A stretch of 64,000 nt of DNA. Origin: Fen-1273 sp035516035 (GTDB taxonomy: Bacteria > Bacteroidota > Ignavibacteria > UBA10030 > UBA6906). Positions 8,199-19,116 of the stretch are shown piece after piece. The notes under the pieces were generated by a model. That model was not told the DNA's origin, did no database searches, and worked only from the letters and a program-made list of their open reading frames with translations. Every line of letters begins with the position of its first letter. Positions within the stretch are counted from its first letter, which is position 1. Position numbers and translations under genes: made by a program. The stretch lies in NCBI GenBank assembly GCA_035516035.1, contig DATJAS010000050.1, positions 1-64,000 of the forward strand. The letters are read 5' to 3'.

Positions 8199-9130
8199 AC
8201 GGACGACGCAGTGATGAGACGCGGGAGGAGATCCTCCGGCTGAAGAAGGAGATGAACGCCGTTCTCCTCGCCCATTACTACCAGGAAGGGGAGATACAGG
8301 ATATCGCGGACGTCGTCGGGGACAGCCTGGAGCTTGCGCGGCGCGCGGCGGCGACAAAGGCCGGCGTGATCGTGTTCGCGGGCGTCCACTTCATGGCCGA
8401 GACTGCGAAGATCCTCAACCCGGACAAGCAGGTCCTCCTCCCCGACGTCAACGCCGGCTGCTCGCTCGCCGAGGGGTGTCCCGCCGACCGGTTCACGGCG
8501 TTCCGGGAGGCGCACCCGGACCACGTGTCCATCACGTATATCAACTGTTCGGCCGAAGTCAAGGCGGCAAGCGACATCATCTGCACGTCAAGCAACGCCG
8601 AGAAAATCATCAGGCAGATCCCGCTGGACCGGAAGATCTTCTTCGCCCCCGACAGGAACCTCGGCCGCTACCTTGCCAGGAAGACCGGCCGCGACATGCT
8701 CCTGTGGGAGGGGTCGTGCGTCGTGCACGAGACGTTCAGCCTGCGGAAGCTCGCGCGGCTCCAGATCGAGCACCCGGGAGCCGAGCTGATCGCCCACCCG
8801 GAGTGCGAAGAGCCTCTCCTCGAGCGGGCACGGTTCATCGGGTCCACCAGCGCGCTCCTGCGGTACGTCCAGAACTCCCCGGCGCGCGAGTTCATCGTCG
8901 CCACCGAGTCGGGCATACTCCACCAGATGGCAAAAGCCTGCCCCGGCAAGGAGTTCATTCCCGCCCCGCCGGAGGCGAACTGCGCATGCAACGACTGCCC
9001 GTACATGAAGCTGAACACGATGGAGAAACTGCTCTCGTGCATGAAGAACAGGACGCCAGAGATCGCACTGAGTCCTTCCGTCATTGAGCGCGCCCGCGCG
9101 CCGATCGAGCGGATGCTGGCCATGAGTTAG
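8195..9130 (+). CDS. nadA: Quinolinate synthase
   Basis: 311 residues, 4Fe-4S enzyme condensing iminoaspartate with dihydroxyacetone phosphate to quinolinate in de novo NAD synthesis. Motifs: LLAHYYQEGEIQDIAD, FAGVHFMAETAKIL, VNAGCSLAEGCP (cluster ligand C89), YINCSAEVKA, DRNLGRYLARKTG, WEGSCVVHE (C175) and CACNDCPYMKLNT (C263/C265/C268 region, third ligand). Its partner nadB lies about 28 kb downstream under different control. The start overlaps the GT9 stop. Confidence 0.96.
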   Translation: MNGRRSDETREEILRLKKEMNAVLLAHYYQEGEIQDIADVVGDSLELARRAAATKAGVIVFAGVHFMAETAKILNPDKQVLLPDVNAGCSLAEGCPADRFTAFREAHPDHVSITYINCSAEVKAASDIICTSSNAEKIIRQIPLDRKIFFAPDRNLGRYLARKTGRDMLLWEGSCVVHETFSLRKLARLQIEHPGAELIAHPECEEPLLERARFIGSTSALLRYVQNSPAREFIVATESGILHQMAKACPGKEFIPAPPEANCACNDCPYMKLNTMEKLLSCMKNRTPEIALSPSVIERARAPIERMLAMS

Positions 9131-9132
9131 AG

Positions 9133-9216
9133 ATGAACTCTGAATTCTGAGTTCTGATTTGGGAACTCTGAATTGAATTCAGAGTTCAGAGCTCAGAAAT
9201 CAGCATTTAGAGTTCG
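9133..9216 (+). repeat. Inverted pair of GAATTCTGA-type repeats
   Basis: The left arm (9133-9173, GAACTCTGAATTCTGAGTTC and on) is roughly the reverse complement of the right arm (9174-9216, GAATTCAGAGTTCAGAGCTC and on). They form a long imperfect hairpin directly after nadA. The unit matches the array at 3707-3747. It may end the upstream transcript, but no U-tract closes it. Confidence 0.75.
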
Positions 9217-9223
9217 TTTTGTG

Positions 9224-9229
9224 TATATT
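9224..9229 (+). promoter_or_regulatory. Probable -10 box upstream of asnS
   Basis: TATATT, 39 bases before the asnS ATG. No convincing -35 box at 16-18 bases (CAGCAT is at the 17-base position). It is supported by position after the repeat and by the TATATT boxes used elsewhere in the window. Confidence 0.45.
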
Positions 9230-9268
9230 CCCGCGGTCAGTCCATTCCCACCGCCCCCAACCTGAACG

Positions 9269-10564
9269 ATGAACAGGGTCTATATCGAGGATCTCGCCGC
9301 GCATGACGGAGAGACCGTCACGATCCGCGGCTGGCTGTATAACAAGCGCTCCAGCGGCAAGATCCGCTTCCCGGTCGTCCGCGACGGCACCGGCTACCTC
9401 CAGGGCGTCATGGTCAAGGGGAACGTCCCGGACGAGGTGTTTGCGCGGTTCGACCAGCTCACGCAGGAGTCGTCGCTCGCGCTCACGGGGAAGATCAGGG
9501 CCGAGAAACGGGCTCCCGGGGGATACGAGATGGACGTGACGGACATGCAGATCATCCACGCCGCCGTCGACTACCCGATCACCCCGAAGGAACACGGCGT
9601 GGATTTCCTCATGGACCGGAGGCACCTCTGGCTCCGGTCGAGCAAGCCGCACGCCATACTCCGCATCCGCCACCAGGTCATCAGGGCCATCAGGGAGTTC
9701 TTCGACTCGCGGGGTTTCGTCCTCTTCGACGCGCCGATTTTCACCCCCGCCGCGTGCGAGGGAACGTCCACGCTCTTCGAGACCGACTACTTCGACCTGG
9801 GGAAGGCGTACCTGACCCAGTCGGGTCAGCTCTACGGGGAATCGGGTGCGATGGCGTTCGGGAAGGTGTATGTCTTCGGTCCCACGTTCCGGGCGGAGAA
9901 ATCGAAGACGCGGCGCCACCTGACGGAGTTCTGGATGGTGGAGCCGGAGGTGGCGTTTAACGACCTCGACGCGAACATGGACCTGGCGGAGGAATTCCTC
10001 GAGCACATCGTCCAGTCCGTCCTGACGCACCGGCGGGCCGAGCTCCAAACGCTGGAGCGCGACACGTCGACGCTCGAGAAAGTCCGTCGTCCCTTCCCCC
10101 GGATCACGTACGACGAGGCGGTCGGCATACTGAAGGAGAACGGCATCGACTTCCAGTGGGGAAACGACCTCGGGGGGACGGACGAGACCGTGGTGTCGGG
10201 CAAGTTCGACAGGCCGGTCATGGTGCACCGATACCCGGCGGAGGTGAAGGCGTTCTACATGAAGCGGGACCCCGTAAACCCAAAGCTCGCCCTTGCCGTC
10301 GACGTGCTGGCCCCCGAGGGATACGGGGAGATCATCGGGGGGAGCCAGAGGGAAGACGACCTCGAGGTGCTGCTCGGGCGGCTCCGGGAGCAGAACCTCC
10401 CGCGCGAGTCGTTCGAATGGTATCTCGATCTCCGGCGCTACGGGTCGGTTCCCCACTCCGGGTTCGGGCTCGGCGTGGAAAGGACCGTGGCCTGGATCTG
10501 CGGCCTGGAGCACCTGCGGGAGGCAATACCGTTCCCCCGCATGATATACCGGCTGACCCCCTGA
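9269..10564 (+). CDS. asnS: Asparagine--tRNA ligase
   Basis: 431 residues, class IIb synthetase. An N-terminal OB-fold anticodon domain (TIRGWLYNKRSSGKIRFPVVRDG) is followed by the catalytic core with motif 2 (TFRAEKSKTRRHLTEFWMVEPE) and motif 3 (GFGLGVERTVAWICGL). AFLYGESGAM-type residues and the motif 2 ending MVEPEVAF are typical of AsnRS rather than AspRS. Its presence means tRNA-Asn need not depend on transamidation. A NatA-type ABC gene follows after 26 bases. Confidence 0.93.
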   Translation: MNRVYIEDLAAHDGETVTIRGWLYNKRSSGKIRFPVVRDGTGYLQGVMVKGNVPDEVFARFDQLTQESSLALTGKIRAEKRAPGGYEMDVTDMQIIHAAVDYPITPKEHGVDFLMDRRHLWLRSSKPHAILRIRHQVIRAIREFFDSRGFVLFDAPIFTPAACEGTSTLFETDYFDLGKAYLTQSGQLYGESGAMAFGKVYVFGPTFRAEKSKTRRHLTEFWMVEPEVAFNDLDANMDLAEEFLEHIVQSVLTHRRAELQTLERDTSTLEKVRRPFPRITYDEAVGILKENGIDFQWGNDLGGTDETVVSGKFDRPVMVHRYPAEVKAFYMKRDPVNPKLALAVDVLAPEGYGEIIGGSQREDDLEVLLGRLREQNLPRESFEWYLDLRRYGSVPHSGFGLGVERTVAWICGLEHLREAIPFPRMIYRLTP

Positions 10565-10590
10565 CGTCCCGCACCGCGCCGTCACGTCGC

Positions 10591-11499
10591 ATGCTGACAG
10601 TCACCGATTTGCGCAAGGAGTTCGCCACCGTCGTCGCGGTGGACGGCGTATCGTTCGAAGCCGGGACCGGGGAAGTGTTCGGCCTCCTGGGTCCCAACGG
10701 CGCAGGCAAGACCACGACGATCAGGATGATCCTCAACATCCTGGCCCCCGACAGCGGGAGCGTGACATACGACGGGAAGCCGTTCTCCCAGGAGGTGAGG
10801 AACCGCGTCGGGTATCTCCCCGAGGAGCGGGGGCTCTACAGGAAGAGCCGCCTCATCGATACGATCATGTACTTCGCCGGCCTCCGGGGCATGAAGCGCT
10901 CCGAGGCCCGCGCCCGGGCGCTCCGCTGGCTCGGGAGGCTCTCGCTCGAAGAGTACCGCGACAGGAAGGTCGAGGAGCTCTCCAAGGGGAACCAGCAGAA
11001 AGTCCAGTTCATCTGCGCCATCATCCACGACCCTTCCATCGTGATCCTGGACGAGCCCTTCTCGGGGCTCGACCCGGTGAACCAGATCCTCTTCAAGGAT
11101 ATCTTCCAGGAACTCCGCTCGGCGGGGAAGACCGTCGTCTTCTCGACGCACCAGATGGACCAGGCGGAGCGGCTGAGCGACGCGCTCTGCCTCATCAACA
11201 GGGGGCGCGTGGTCCTGGGAGGGACGCTGCGGGAGGTCAAGAAGCGCTACGGCGCAAACGCGCTGCGCGCGGAGTTTTCCGGGGACGGCTCGTTCATGCG
11301 GAATCTGCCCGGCGTCCGCCGCGCGCTCCTCTACGGCAACGCCGCCGAGCTGCAGCTTGACGAGGGGGCGCGCGTGCAGGAGCTGATCGGCGCGATCAAT
11401 GCGGGCGTGGAGATCTCGCGCCTGGAGCTCGTCGAGCCGTCGCTCCAGTCGATATTCCTCCAGGCGGTGGGAGTCCCCGCGGAGGGAGACGCCGCATGA
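10591..11499 (+). CDS. natA: ABC transporter ATP-binding protein, NatA type
   Basis: 302 residues. Walker A GPNGAGKTTTIR (about residues 37-48), signature-loop equivalent ELSKGNQQKVQFI, Walker B IVILDEPFSGLDP and H-loop STHQMDQAERLSD. The C-terminal 80 residues form the extra domain of ABC-2 exporters. ATG 10591 is preferred because upstream codons overlap asnS. It overlaps the permease gene, so the two probably form one exporter. Similarity to NatAB suggests efflux of Na+ or another small substrate, but the substrate is not determinable. Confidence 0.85.
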   Translation: MLTVTDLRKEFATVVAVDGVSFEAGTGEVFGLLGPNGAGKTTTIRMILNILAPDSGSVTYDGKPFSQEVRNRVGYLPEERGLYRKSRLIDTIMYFAGLRGMKRSEARARALRWLGRLSLEEYRDRKVEELSKGNQQKVQFICAIIHDPSIVILDEPFSGLDPVNQILFKDIFQELRSAGKTVVFSTHQMDQAERLSDALCLINRGRVVLGGTLREVKKRYGANALRAEFSGDGSFMRNLPGVRRALLYGNAAELQLDEGARVQELIGAINAGVEISRLELVEPSLQSIFLQAVGVPAEGDAA

Positions 11500-12749
11500 T
11501 GTCGAAGGTATTCTCCGTCGCCCGCTGGGAATACGTGGAGAAGCTCAGGAGCAAGGCGTTCCTCATCGGGCTCTTCCTGACGCCGCTCCTGATGATCGGG
11601 ATGGGCGTCGTCCCGACGCTCCTCATCACGCAGGCGGACACCCGCACAAAGGTCATCGGCCTGGTCGACCCGAGCGGCCTCGTGGCCGCCCCGCTGGCCG
11701 AGACCATGCAGAACCGGTACCGCCTGGACAACGGCGCGCCGAACTACATCATCCGTCCGCTCGCGGTGGGACCGGAGGAGAGCACCGATTCCGCCACGGT
11801 CGAGGGGGACCGCCTCTCCGCCTCGGGGGAGATCGACGGGTACTGCATACTCGGGGCGACCCCCGAGGCGGACACGTCTGTCGAATACCGGTCGAAGTCC
11901 GTGGGCGATTTCCAGCTCCTGGAGCACCTCCGCCAGGGGCTCCGGAGCGTCCTCTCCGACAGGAAAGGGGTGATCCTGGGACTCGACACGGCGGTGATCC
12001 GGGCGCTCAACGTCAGCGTGCAGATGAAGCAGGTGAAGCTCACGCGCTCGGGAGAGAAGGAGGACTCGGGGTTCCTCCAGGTCTTCTTCTCCGCGTACGT
12101 CTTCCTCTTCATGCTCTTCCTGCTCATCGTGACGTCGGGGCAGCTTCTCGTCAGGAGCATACTGGAGGAAAAATCGAACCGGATCGTGGAAGTGCTGGTC
12201 TCCTCCTGCTCGGCCACGGAGCTGATGGCGGGGAAAGTGCTGGGCCTGAGCGCGCTCGGGTTCACGCAGATCGGGTTCTGGTCGCTGATCGGGGCCGCGG
12301 CGACGCTGGCGTTCGGCGTCACGCTCGTGACGCCCGCCGTGGCCGCGCTCCTGGTGATCTATTTCGTCCTGGGGTACCTCTTCTACGCCGCGGTCTTCAT
12401 CGGGGCGGGATCTCCCCTCACGACGGAGCAGGAGGCGCAGCAGGTCACGTCCTACCTCGTCATGCTCCTTGTGCTCCCCATCGCGCTCGCCTTCCCGGCG
12501 ATGCAGAACCCGGACGCGACGTGGCTCAAGGTCCTCTCCTTTATCCCGTTCCTGACGCCCACGATGATGGCACTCAGGATTCCGATCCAGATGCCCTCGC
12601 CGTGGGAGATCCTCGCGACCATACTCCTGATGGTGGCATCGATCTGCCTGGCGATGATCGCCGCGGGCAGGATCTTCCGTATCGCGATCCTCTCGACGGG
12701 AAAGAGCCCGAAGCTCGCCGAGATTGTCCGCTGGGCGAAGGAAGGATGA
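11496..12749 (+). CDS. natB: ABC-2 type permease, NatB type
   Basis: 417 residues. One N-terminal membrane helix (KLRSKAFLIGLFLTPLLM) is followed by an extracytoplasmic domain of about 160 residues and then five further helices, with the ABC-2 motif LVRSILEEKSNRIVEVLVSSCSATELMAGKVLG between the first two. This topology is typical of NatB/YhaP-like permeases. The ATG overlaps the ATPase stop. Substrate unknown. Confidence 0.85.
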   Translation: MMSKVFSVARWEYVEKLRSKAFLIGLFLTPLLMIGMGVVPTLLITQADTRTKVIGLVDPSGLVAAPLAETMQNRYRLDNGAPNYIIRPLAVGPEESTDSATVEGDRLSASGEIDGYCILGATPEADTSVEYRSKSVGDFQLLEHLRQGLRSVLSDRKGVILGLDTAVIRALNVSVQMKQVKLTRSGEKEDSGFLQVFFSAYVFLFMLFLLIVTSGQLLVRSILEEKSNRIVEVLVSSCSATELMAGKVLGLSALGFTQIGFWSLIGAAATLAFGVTLVTPAVAALLVIYFVLGYLFYAAVFIGAGSPLTTEQEAQQVTSYLVMLLVLPIALAFPAMQNPDATWLKVLSFIPFLTPTMMALRIPIQMPSPWEILATILLMVASICLAMIAAGRIFRIAILSTGKSPKLAEIVRWAKEG

Positions 12750-12756
12750 CCGACAG

Positions 12757-13260
12757 ATGACACCACTGCGATGCGTTGCGGCCGCGCTCCTGGCGCTCAC
12801 GTACGTTTCTCCCGCCTATCCCCAGGCGGTCCTGCCGGAGCGGGGGAGGGACGGCGGCCTGAGAGAAAACGTCTACGGTCTCGGCCTCGCCGTGGGCGCC
12901 GCCTCGGGGATCGGCCTCAGCTTCCGGCATCACCTCCCGGGGTATTTCAGCTACCAGCTGATCGGCGGGATCATCAAGGTCGACAACCGGACGTCGTATG
13001 CGTTCGGCGGCGAGTTCCAGTACGACTTCATCCGGGGATCGGGGGTGCGCTTCTTCGCCGCGGGAGCGCTCGGGTACTACTACGCGGGGAAAGGAGGCGG
13101 CAACGAGATCGACGCTCCCGGGAGGGTCGGCGCGGGAATCGGCGCGGAGGTCCCGGTGCAGGGAGGGTTCCACTTCTCCGGCGAACTCCTCTTCACGTAT
13201 TTCTCGGACGGCAACGTGCTGCCGCTCCCGCAGGTGGGCATGCACTACTATTTCTACTGA
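12757..13260 (+). CDS. Secreted small beta-barrel-like protein, function unknown
   Basis: 167 residues with a signal peptide (about 1-22, cleavage near AYPQA). It then has alternating Gly/aromatic strands (GLGLAVGAASGIGLSFRHHL, FFAAGALGYYYAGKG, FHFSGELLFTYF) and ends in MHYYFY, the aromatic terminus expected of an outer-membrane barrel. It starts eight bases after the permease stop and may be co-transcribed. I do not recognise a specific family. The nuo promoter begins ten bases after its stop. Confidence 0.7.
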   Translation: MTPLRCVAAALLALTYVSPAYPQAVLPERGRDGGLRENVYGLGLAVGAASGIGLSFRHHLPGYFSYQLIGGIIKVDNRTSYAFGGEFQYDFIRGSGVRFFAAGALGYYYAGKGGGNEIDAPGRVGAGIGAEVPVQGGFHFSGELLFTYFSDGNVLPLPQVGMHYYFY

Positions 13261-13269
13261 GCGGCGGCT

Positions 13270-13298
13270 TTGATTCTCTGCCGGAAAACCCGTATGTT
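13270..13298 (+). promoter_or_regulatory. Promoter of the nuoJKLMN operon
   Basis: TTGATT (13270-13275), 17 bases, TATGTT (13293-13298), 31 bases before the nuoJ GTG. Confidence 0.7.
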
Positions 13299-13329
13299 CA
13301 ACGACCAATCGTGACAGTCTGATCCGCCC

Positions 13330-13836
13330 GTGACCGCAGAATCCCTTGTGTTTTTCTTCCTGGCGGCGTTCGCCGTGACGACGGCCGTGCTCATGATCCT
13401 GGAACGGAGCCCGCTGGTGAGCGCGATTTACCTGATCGCGAATTTCTTCGCGCTCGCCGCCCTGTATCTCCTCCTCCGGGCACAGCTCCTGGCGGTGCTG
13501 CAGATCGTCGTGTACACGGGCGCGATCATGGTGCTGGTCATCTTCGTCATCATGCTCCTGAACCTGGGGAACGAGGCGCGCACGCGGGCCCGCGTCGATC
13601 CGCGCACGGGCGTCACGTTCGTGCTGGCGGCCGGTTTCCTCGCGGAGATCGTCTATGCCGTCCTGACGCGCGGCGGTGCGGGCCGCCCGCCTGGCGCGCC
13701 GCCGGAATCTCTCGGGACTGTCGAGAGCATGGGCGACGCGCTCTTCGGGAAGTTTCTCCTCCCGTTTGAAGTCACCTCCCTTCTCCTCCTCGCCGCGATA
13801 CTGGGCGCGGTGGTCCTTGCCCGGAGGAGAGGGTAG
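13330..13836 (+). CDS. nuoJ: NADH-quinone oxidoreductase subunit J
   Basis: 168 residues, five membrane helices, normal NuoJ length. It has the conserved third-helix segment LLAVLQIVVYTGAIMVLVIFVIMLL, which carries the pi-bulge region linking the quinone site to the membrane arm. First gene of a nuoJKLMN cluster with its own promoter; no nuo gene precedes it. GTG start at 13330. Confidence 0.93.
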   Translation: MTAESLVFFFLAAFAVTTAVLMILERSPLVSAIYLIANFFALAALYLLLRAQLLAVLQIVVYTGAIMVLVIFVIMLLNLGNEARTRARVDPRTGVTFVLAAGFLAEIVYAVLTRGGAGRPPGAPPESLGTVESMGDALFGKFLLPFEVTSLLLLAAILGAVVLARRRG

Positions 13837-13841
13837 GCCGC

Positions 13842-14147
13842 GTGGACGTCCCCCTGTCATACTACCTCTGCCTGAGCGCGATCCTCTTCGCCGTCGGCGC
13901 CGCCGGGGTCCTCACCCGCCGGAACGTCATCGTGGTGTTCATGTGCATCGAGCTGATGCTCAACGCGGTGAACCTGACGCTGGTCGCGTTTTCGGCGTAC
14001 CTGGGATCGATCGCCGGGCAGGTGCTCGTCCTCTTCGTGATGGCCGTGGCGGCGGCGGAGGCGGCGGTGGGGCTGGCAATCGTGATCAGCGTCTACCGCA
14101 ACAGGCAGTCCGTCGACATCGACGATATCAATATCCTGAAATGGTGA
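13842..14147 (+). CDS. nuoK: NADH-quinone oxidoreductase subunit K
   Basis: 101 residues with three membrane helices. It carries the conserved membrane glutamates of NuoK in FMCIELMLNAVNL and in VMAVAAAEAAVGLAI, part of the E-channel. GTG start at 13842, five bases after nuoJ. The C-terminus VDIDDINILKW matches the family. Confidence 0.95.
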   Translation: MDVPLSYYLCLSAILFAVGAAGVLTRRNVIVVFMCIELMLNAVNLTLVAFSAYLGSIAGQVLVLFVMAVAAAEAAVGLAIVISVYRNRQSVDIDDINILKW

Positions 14148-14154
14148 CGCGCGC

Positions 14155-16089
<1,935 letters not shown>

Positions 16090-16105
16090 ACCGACGCCGG
16101 ATCGC

Positions 16106-17668
16106 ATGGAACAGCATATCCTGAGCCTGATACTCTGCACGCCGGCGCTCGGCGCCCTGGTCGTGGCGCTGGCCGGGAAGGGGGCCGCGCGCTTCATCAA
16201 GGTCGCGGGGCTTGTCTTTTCCGCGCTCGCGTTCGCCGCCTCGGTGTGGCTCTTCGTCGCCTTCGACGGCTCGCGGAGTGACATGCAGTTCGTCGAGAAG
16301 GCGGCCTGGATCCCCCAGCTCGGCGCGTCGTACCATCTCGGCGTCGACGGCATCTCGCTCCTGCTCGTCGTGCTGACCACGTTCCTCACCCCGGTGGCGC
16401 TCCTGGCGTCCTGGGAGTCGGTGACCGACCGTCTCAGGGGCTACGTCGCCCTGATGCTCCTGCTGGAGGCGGGGACGCTCGGCGTGTTCATGGCCCTCGA
16501 CCTCTTTCTCTTCTACGTCTTCTGGGAGTTCATGCTTGTCCCGATGTACTTCATCATCGGGATCTGGGGGGGCGCCGAGAGGGTCTACGCGGCGGTGAAG
16601 TTCTTCCTCTACACGATGGCCGGGAGCCTCCTGATGCTCGTGGCGATCATCGCGCTCGGCGTGTACGCATCGTGGATGCCGGGGGAGAAGTTCACGACGG
16701 ACCTCATCCATCTCACCGCGATCGCCCCGAAGCTCCCGATGGGCGTCCAGACGCTGATGTTCGCCGCGTTCACGCTCAGCTTCGCGATCAAGGTCCCGAT
16801 ATTCCCGCTCCACACCTGGCTGCCGGACGCCCACGTGCAGGCGCCGACGGCGGGGAGCGTGATCCTGGCGGGCATCCTCCTGAAAATGGGGACGTACGGC
16901 CTCCTCCGGTTCTCCATTCCTCTCTTCCCGTATGCGGCAATCAGGTTCCTCCCGCTCCTGGCCACGCTCGGGGTGATCGGGATCATCTACGGCGCGCTCG
17001 TCTCGATGGTCCAGCCTGACCTGAAGAAGCTGGTCGCGTATTCCTCCGTGAGCCACCTGGGCTTCGTCGTCCTGGGGATATTCTCGCTCACGGAAGAGGG
17101 GCTGCAGGGGAGCATACTCCAGATGATCAACCACGGGCTCTCCACTGGCGCCCTGTTTCTCCTGGTGGGGATGATCTACGACCGGCGCCACACCCGGCTC
17201 ATCGCGGATTTCGGGGGGCTGGCGCGGCCGATGCCCGTGTATGCCGCGCTCTTCATGATCGTGATGCTCTCTTCGATGGGTCTCCCGGGCCTCAACGGCT
17301 TCGTGGGGGAATTCCTTATCCTGCTCGGGTCGTTCCGCTCGGCCTTCCTTGGCACACCCTGGTACGCGGTCGTCGCAACGACGGGCGTGATCCTGGCGGC
17401 GGTCTACCTCCTCTGGAGTTACCAGAGGATGTTCTTCGGGAAGACGGAGAAGCCGGAGAACCAGGCGGTGAAAGACATTGGCATGCGCGAGATCGCCGTG
17501 CTGCTCCCGGTCGTGCTCTTTATCGTCTGGATCGGCGTGGCGCCGGGGATATTCCTGGCCAAGAGCGAGGCGACCGCGAAAGACCTCGTCCGCAGGATCG
17601 AAGAGACGCGGCGGACCGGCTTCGCCATGCACGAGTATCCTCAAGGCGTCCCCGGGGGGCGGCAATGA
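16106..17668 (+). CDS. nuoM: NADH-quinone oxidoreductase subunit M
   Basis: 520 residues, antiporter-like subunit. It has LFLFYVFWEFMLVPMYF with the conserved Glu, FAIKVPIFPLHTWLPDAHVQAPTAGSVILA with the Lys and His, and QPDLKKLVAYSSVSHLGF. ATG 16106 is chosen because translation above it enters nuoL and is not membrane-like. It overlaps nuoN by four bases. Confidence 0.95.
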   Translation: MEQHILSLILCTPALGALVVALAGKGAARFIKVAGLVFSALAFAASVWLFVAFDGSRSDMQFVEKAAWIPQLGASYHLGVDGISLLLVVLTTFLTPVALLASWESVTDRLRGYVALMLLLEAGTLGVFMALDLFLFYVFWEFMLVPMYFIIGIWGGAERVYAAVKFFLYTMAGSLLMLVAIIALGVYASWMPGEKFTTDLIHLTAIAPKLPMGVQTLMFAAFTLSFAIKVPIFPLHTWLPDAHVQAPTAGSVILAGILLKMGTYGLLRFSIPLFPYAAIRFLPLLATLGVIGIIYGALVSMVQPDLKKLVAYSSVSHLGFVVLGIFSLTEEGLQGSILQMINHGLSTGALFLLVGMIYDRRHTRLIADFGGLARPMPVYAALFMIVMLSSMGLPGLNGFVGEFLILLGSFRSAFLGTPWYAVVATTGVILAAVYLLWSYQRMFFGKTEKPENQAVKDIGMREIAVLLPVVLFIVWIGVAPGIFLAKSEATAKDLVRRIEETRRTGFAMHEYPQGVPGGRQ

Positions 17669-19089
17669 CGCTCCCCTCGACGGACATTGTGGCGATCGCG
17701 CCGCTCCTCATCGTCTCGGCGGCGGCGCTCCTGGTCGTCCTCGCCGACGCGCTCGTCAAGCGCGCGGGCATCATTCCCCCCCTCCTTGCACTTGCCGGGC
17801 TCCTCCTGGCCGGGGGCGTTGCGCTCGCAGGCTCGACCGAGGCGGGGACGGCATTCGCAGGCATGGTGAGAGCGGGGTCGTTCGCCGCCTACCTGACAGT
17901 CGTCTTCTGTGCCGGCGGGTTCCTGGCCGTGCTCCTCTCCTTCTCACACATGCGCGTGGAGATTCCCGACAGGGGAGAGCTGTACGCGCTGATGCTTTTC
18001 TCCGTCGCCGGGATGATCCTGATGGCGTCCGCGGCCGACCTCGTGGTCTTCTTCCTTGGACTGGAGCTGATGTCCGTATCGTTCTACGTGCTTGCGGGCA
18101 TCGCGCGGGGGAGGACGACGAGCAACGAGGCAGCGCTCAAGTATTTCCTCCTGGGTGCGTTCGCCACCGGGTTCCTCCTCTACGGCATCGCGCTGGTCTA
18201 TGGCGCCACGGGCTCGACCGGCCTCATGCATCTCCCCGCGCTCCCGGGGGGCCTCGGGGAGCCGGCGCTCCTGGCGGCGGGACTCGCGCTCGTCATGGTG
18301 GGCCTGATGTTCAAGGTCGCGGCGGTCCCGTTCCACATGTGGGTGCCCGACGTCTACGAGGGGGCGCCGACGACCGTCAGTGCGCTCATGTCGACGGGGG
18401 GGAAGGCGGCAGCGTTTTCGGGATTCCTGATCGTCTTCACGCCGGCCGTGCTCCTGGGGGAACCCGCGCTGCGCGAGGCGCTCGCACTGGTCGCCGCGGT
18501 GTCGATGGTGGCCGGCAACCTCATGGCCGTCGCACAGTCGGGCATCAAGAGGATGCTGGCATATTCGAGCATCGCCCACGCCGGCTACATGCTCTCGGGC
18601 GTCGTCGGCGCCAATGCTACCGGCTCGGGAGGCGTCCTCTTCTACCTGATGTCGTATACGATGATGAACGCGGGGGCGTTCGGCGTCGTCTCGCTGCTCG
18701 AGAGGGAAGACGGCGCGACGCTCACGTTCGAGGATTGCGCCGGGCTCTCCAGGCGTTCCCCGCTGGTGGCCGCGCTGGCCGCGCTCTTCATGTTCTCGCT
18801 GGCCGGCGTTCCCCCGCTGGCCGGGTTCTTCGGCAAGTATTATGTCTTCGCAGGCGCGATCGAGGGGGGGATGACGTGGCTCGCCGTCACGGGAGTCGTG
18901 ATGAGCGTCGTCTCGGCATACTACTATCTGCGGCTCGTCGTCCTGATGTATTTCAGGGAGCCGGCTGCGGCGACCGCGTCGCCCGTCCGCCCGCTCGGAC
19001 TCGCGGCCCTCGTCATCGCGGCTGCGGCGCTCATCTCATTCGGCGTCTTCCCGTCGACGCTGCTCGCTCTCACGTCACGCTGCTTCTAG
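17665..19089 (+). CDS. nuoN: NADH-quinone oxidoreductase subunit N
   Basis: 474 residues, antiporter-like subunit N. It has FFLGLELMSVSFYVLAG with the conserved Glu, MFKVAAVPFHMWVPDVYEGAPTTVSALM and QSGIKRMLAYSSIAHAGYM. It is the last gene of the cluster and starts at the nuoM stop (ATGA). The next gene, nnrDE, begins 27 bases on without a visible promoter, so it may be read through. Confidence 0.95.
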   Translation: MTLPSTDIVAIAPLLIVSAAALLVVLADALVKRAGIIPPLLALAGLLLAGGVALAGSTEAGTAFAGMVRAGSFAAYLTVVFCAGGFLAVLLSFSHMRVEIPDRGELYALMLFSVAGMILMASAADLVVFFLGLELMSVSFYVLAGIARGRTTSNEAALKYFLLGAFATGFLLYGIALVYGATGSTGLMHLPALPGGLGEPALLAAGLALVMVGLMFKVAAVPFHMWVPDVYEGAPTTVSALMSTGGKAAAFSGFLIVFTPAVLLGEPALREALALVAAVSMVAGNLMAVAQSGIKRMLAYSSIAHAGYMLSGVVGANATGSGGVLFYLMSYTMMNAGAFGVVSLLEREDGATLTFEDCAGLSRRSPLVAALAALFMFSLAGVPPLAGFFGKYYVFAGAIEGGMTWLAVTGVVMSVVSAYYYLRLVVLMYFREPAAATASPVRPLGLAALVIAAAALISFGVFPSTLLALTSRCF

Positions 19090-19116
19090 CCTTTCCCCTG
19101 GAAAAGGGCATCCTCC

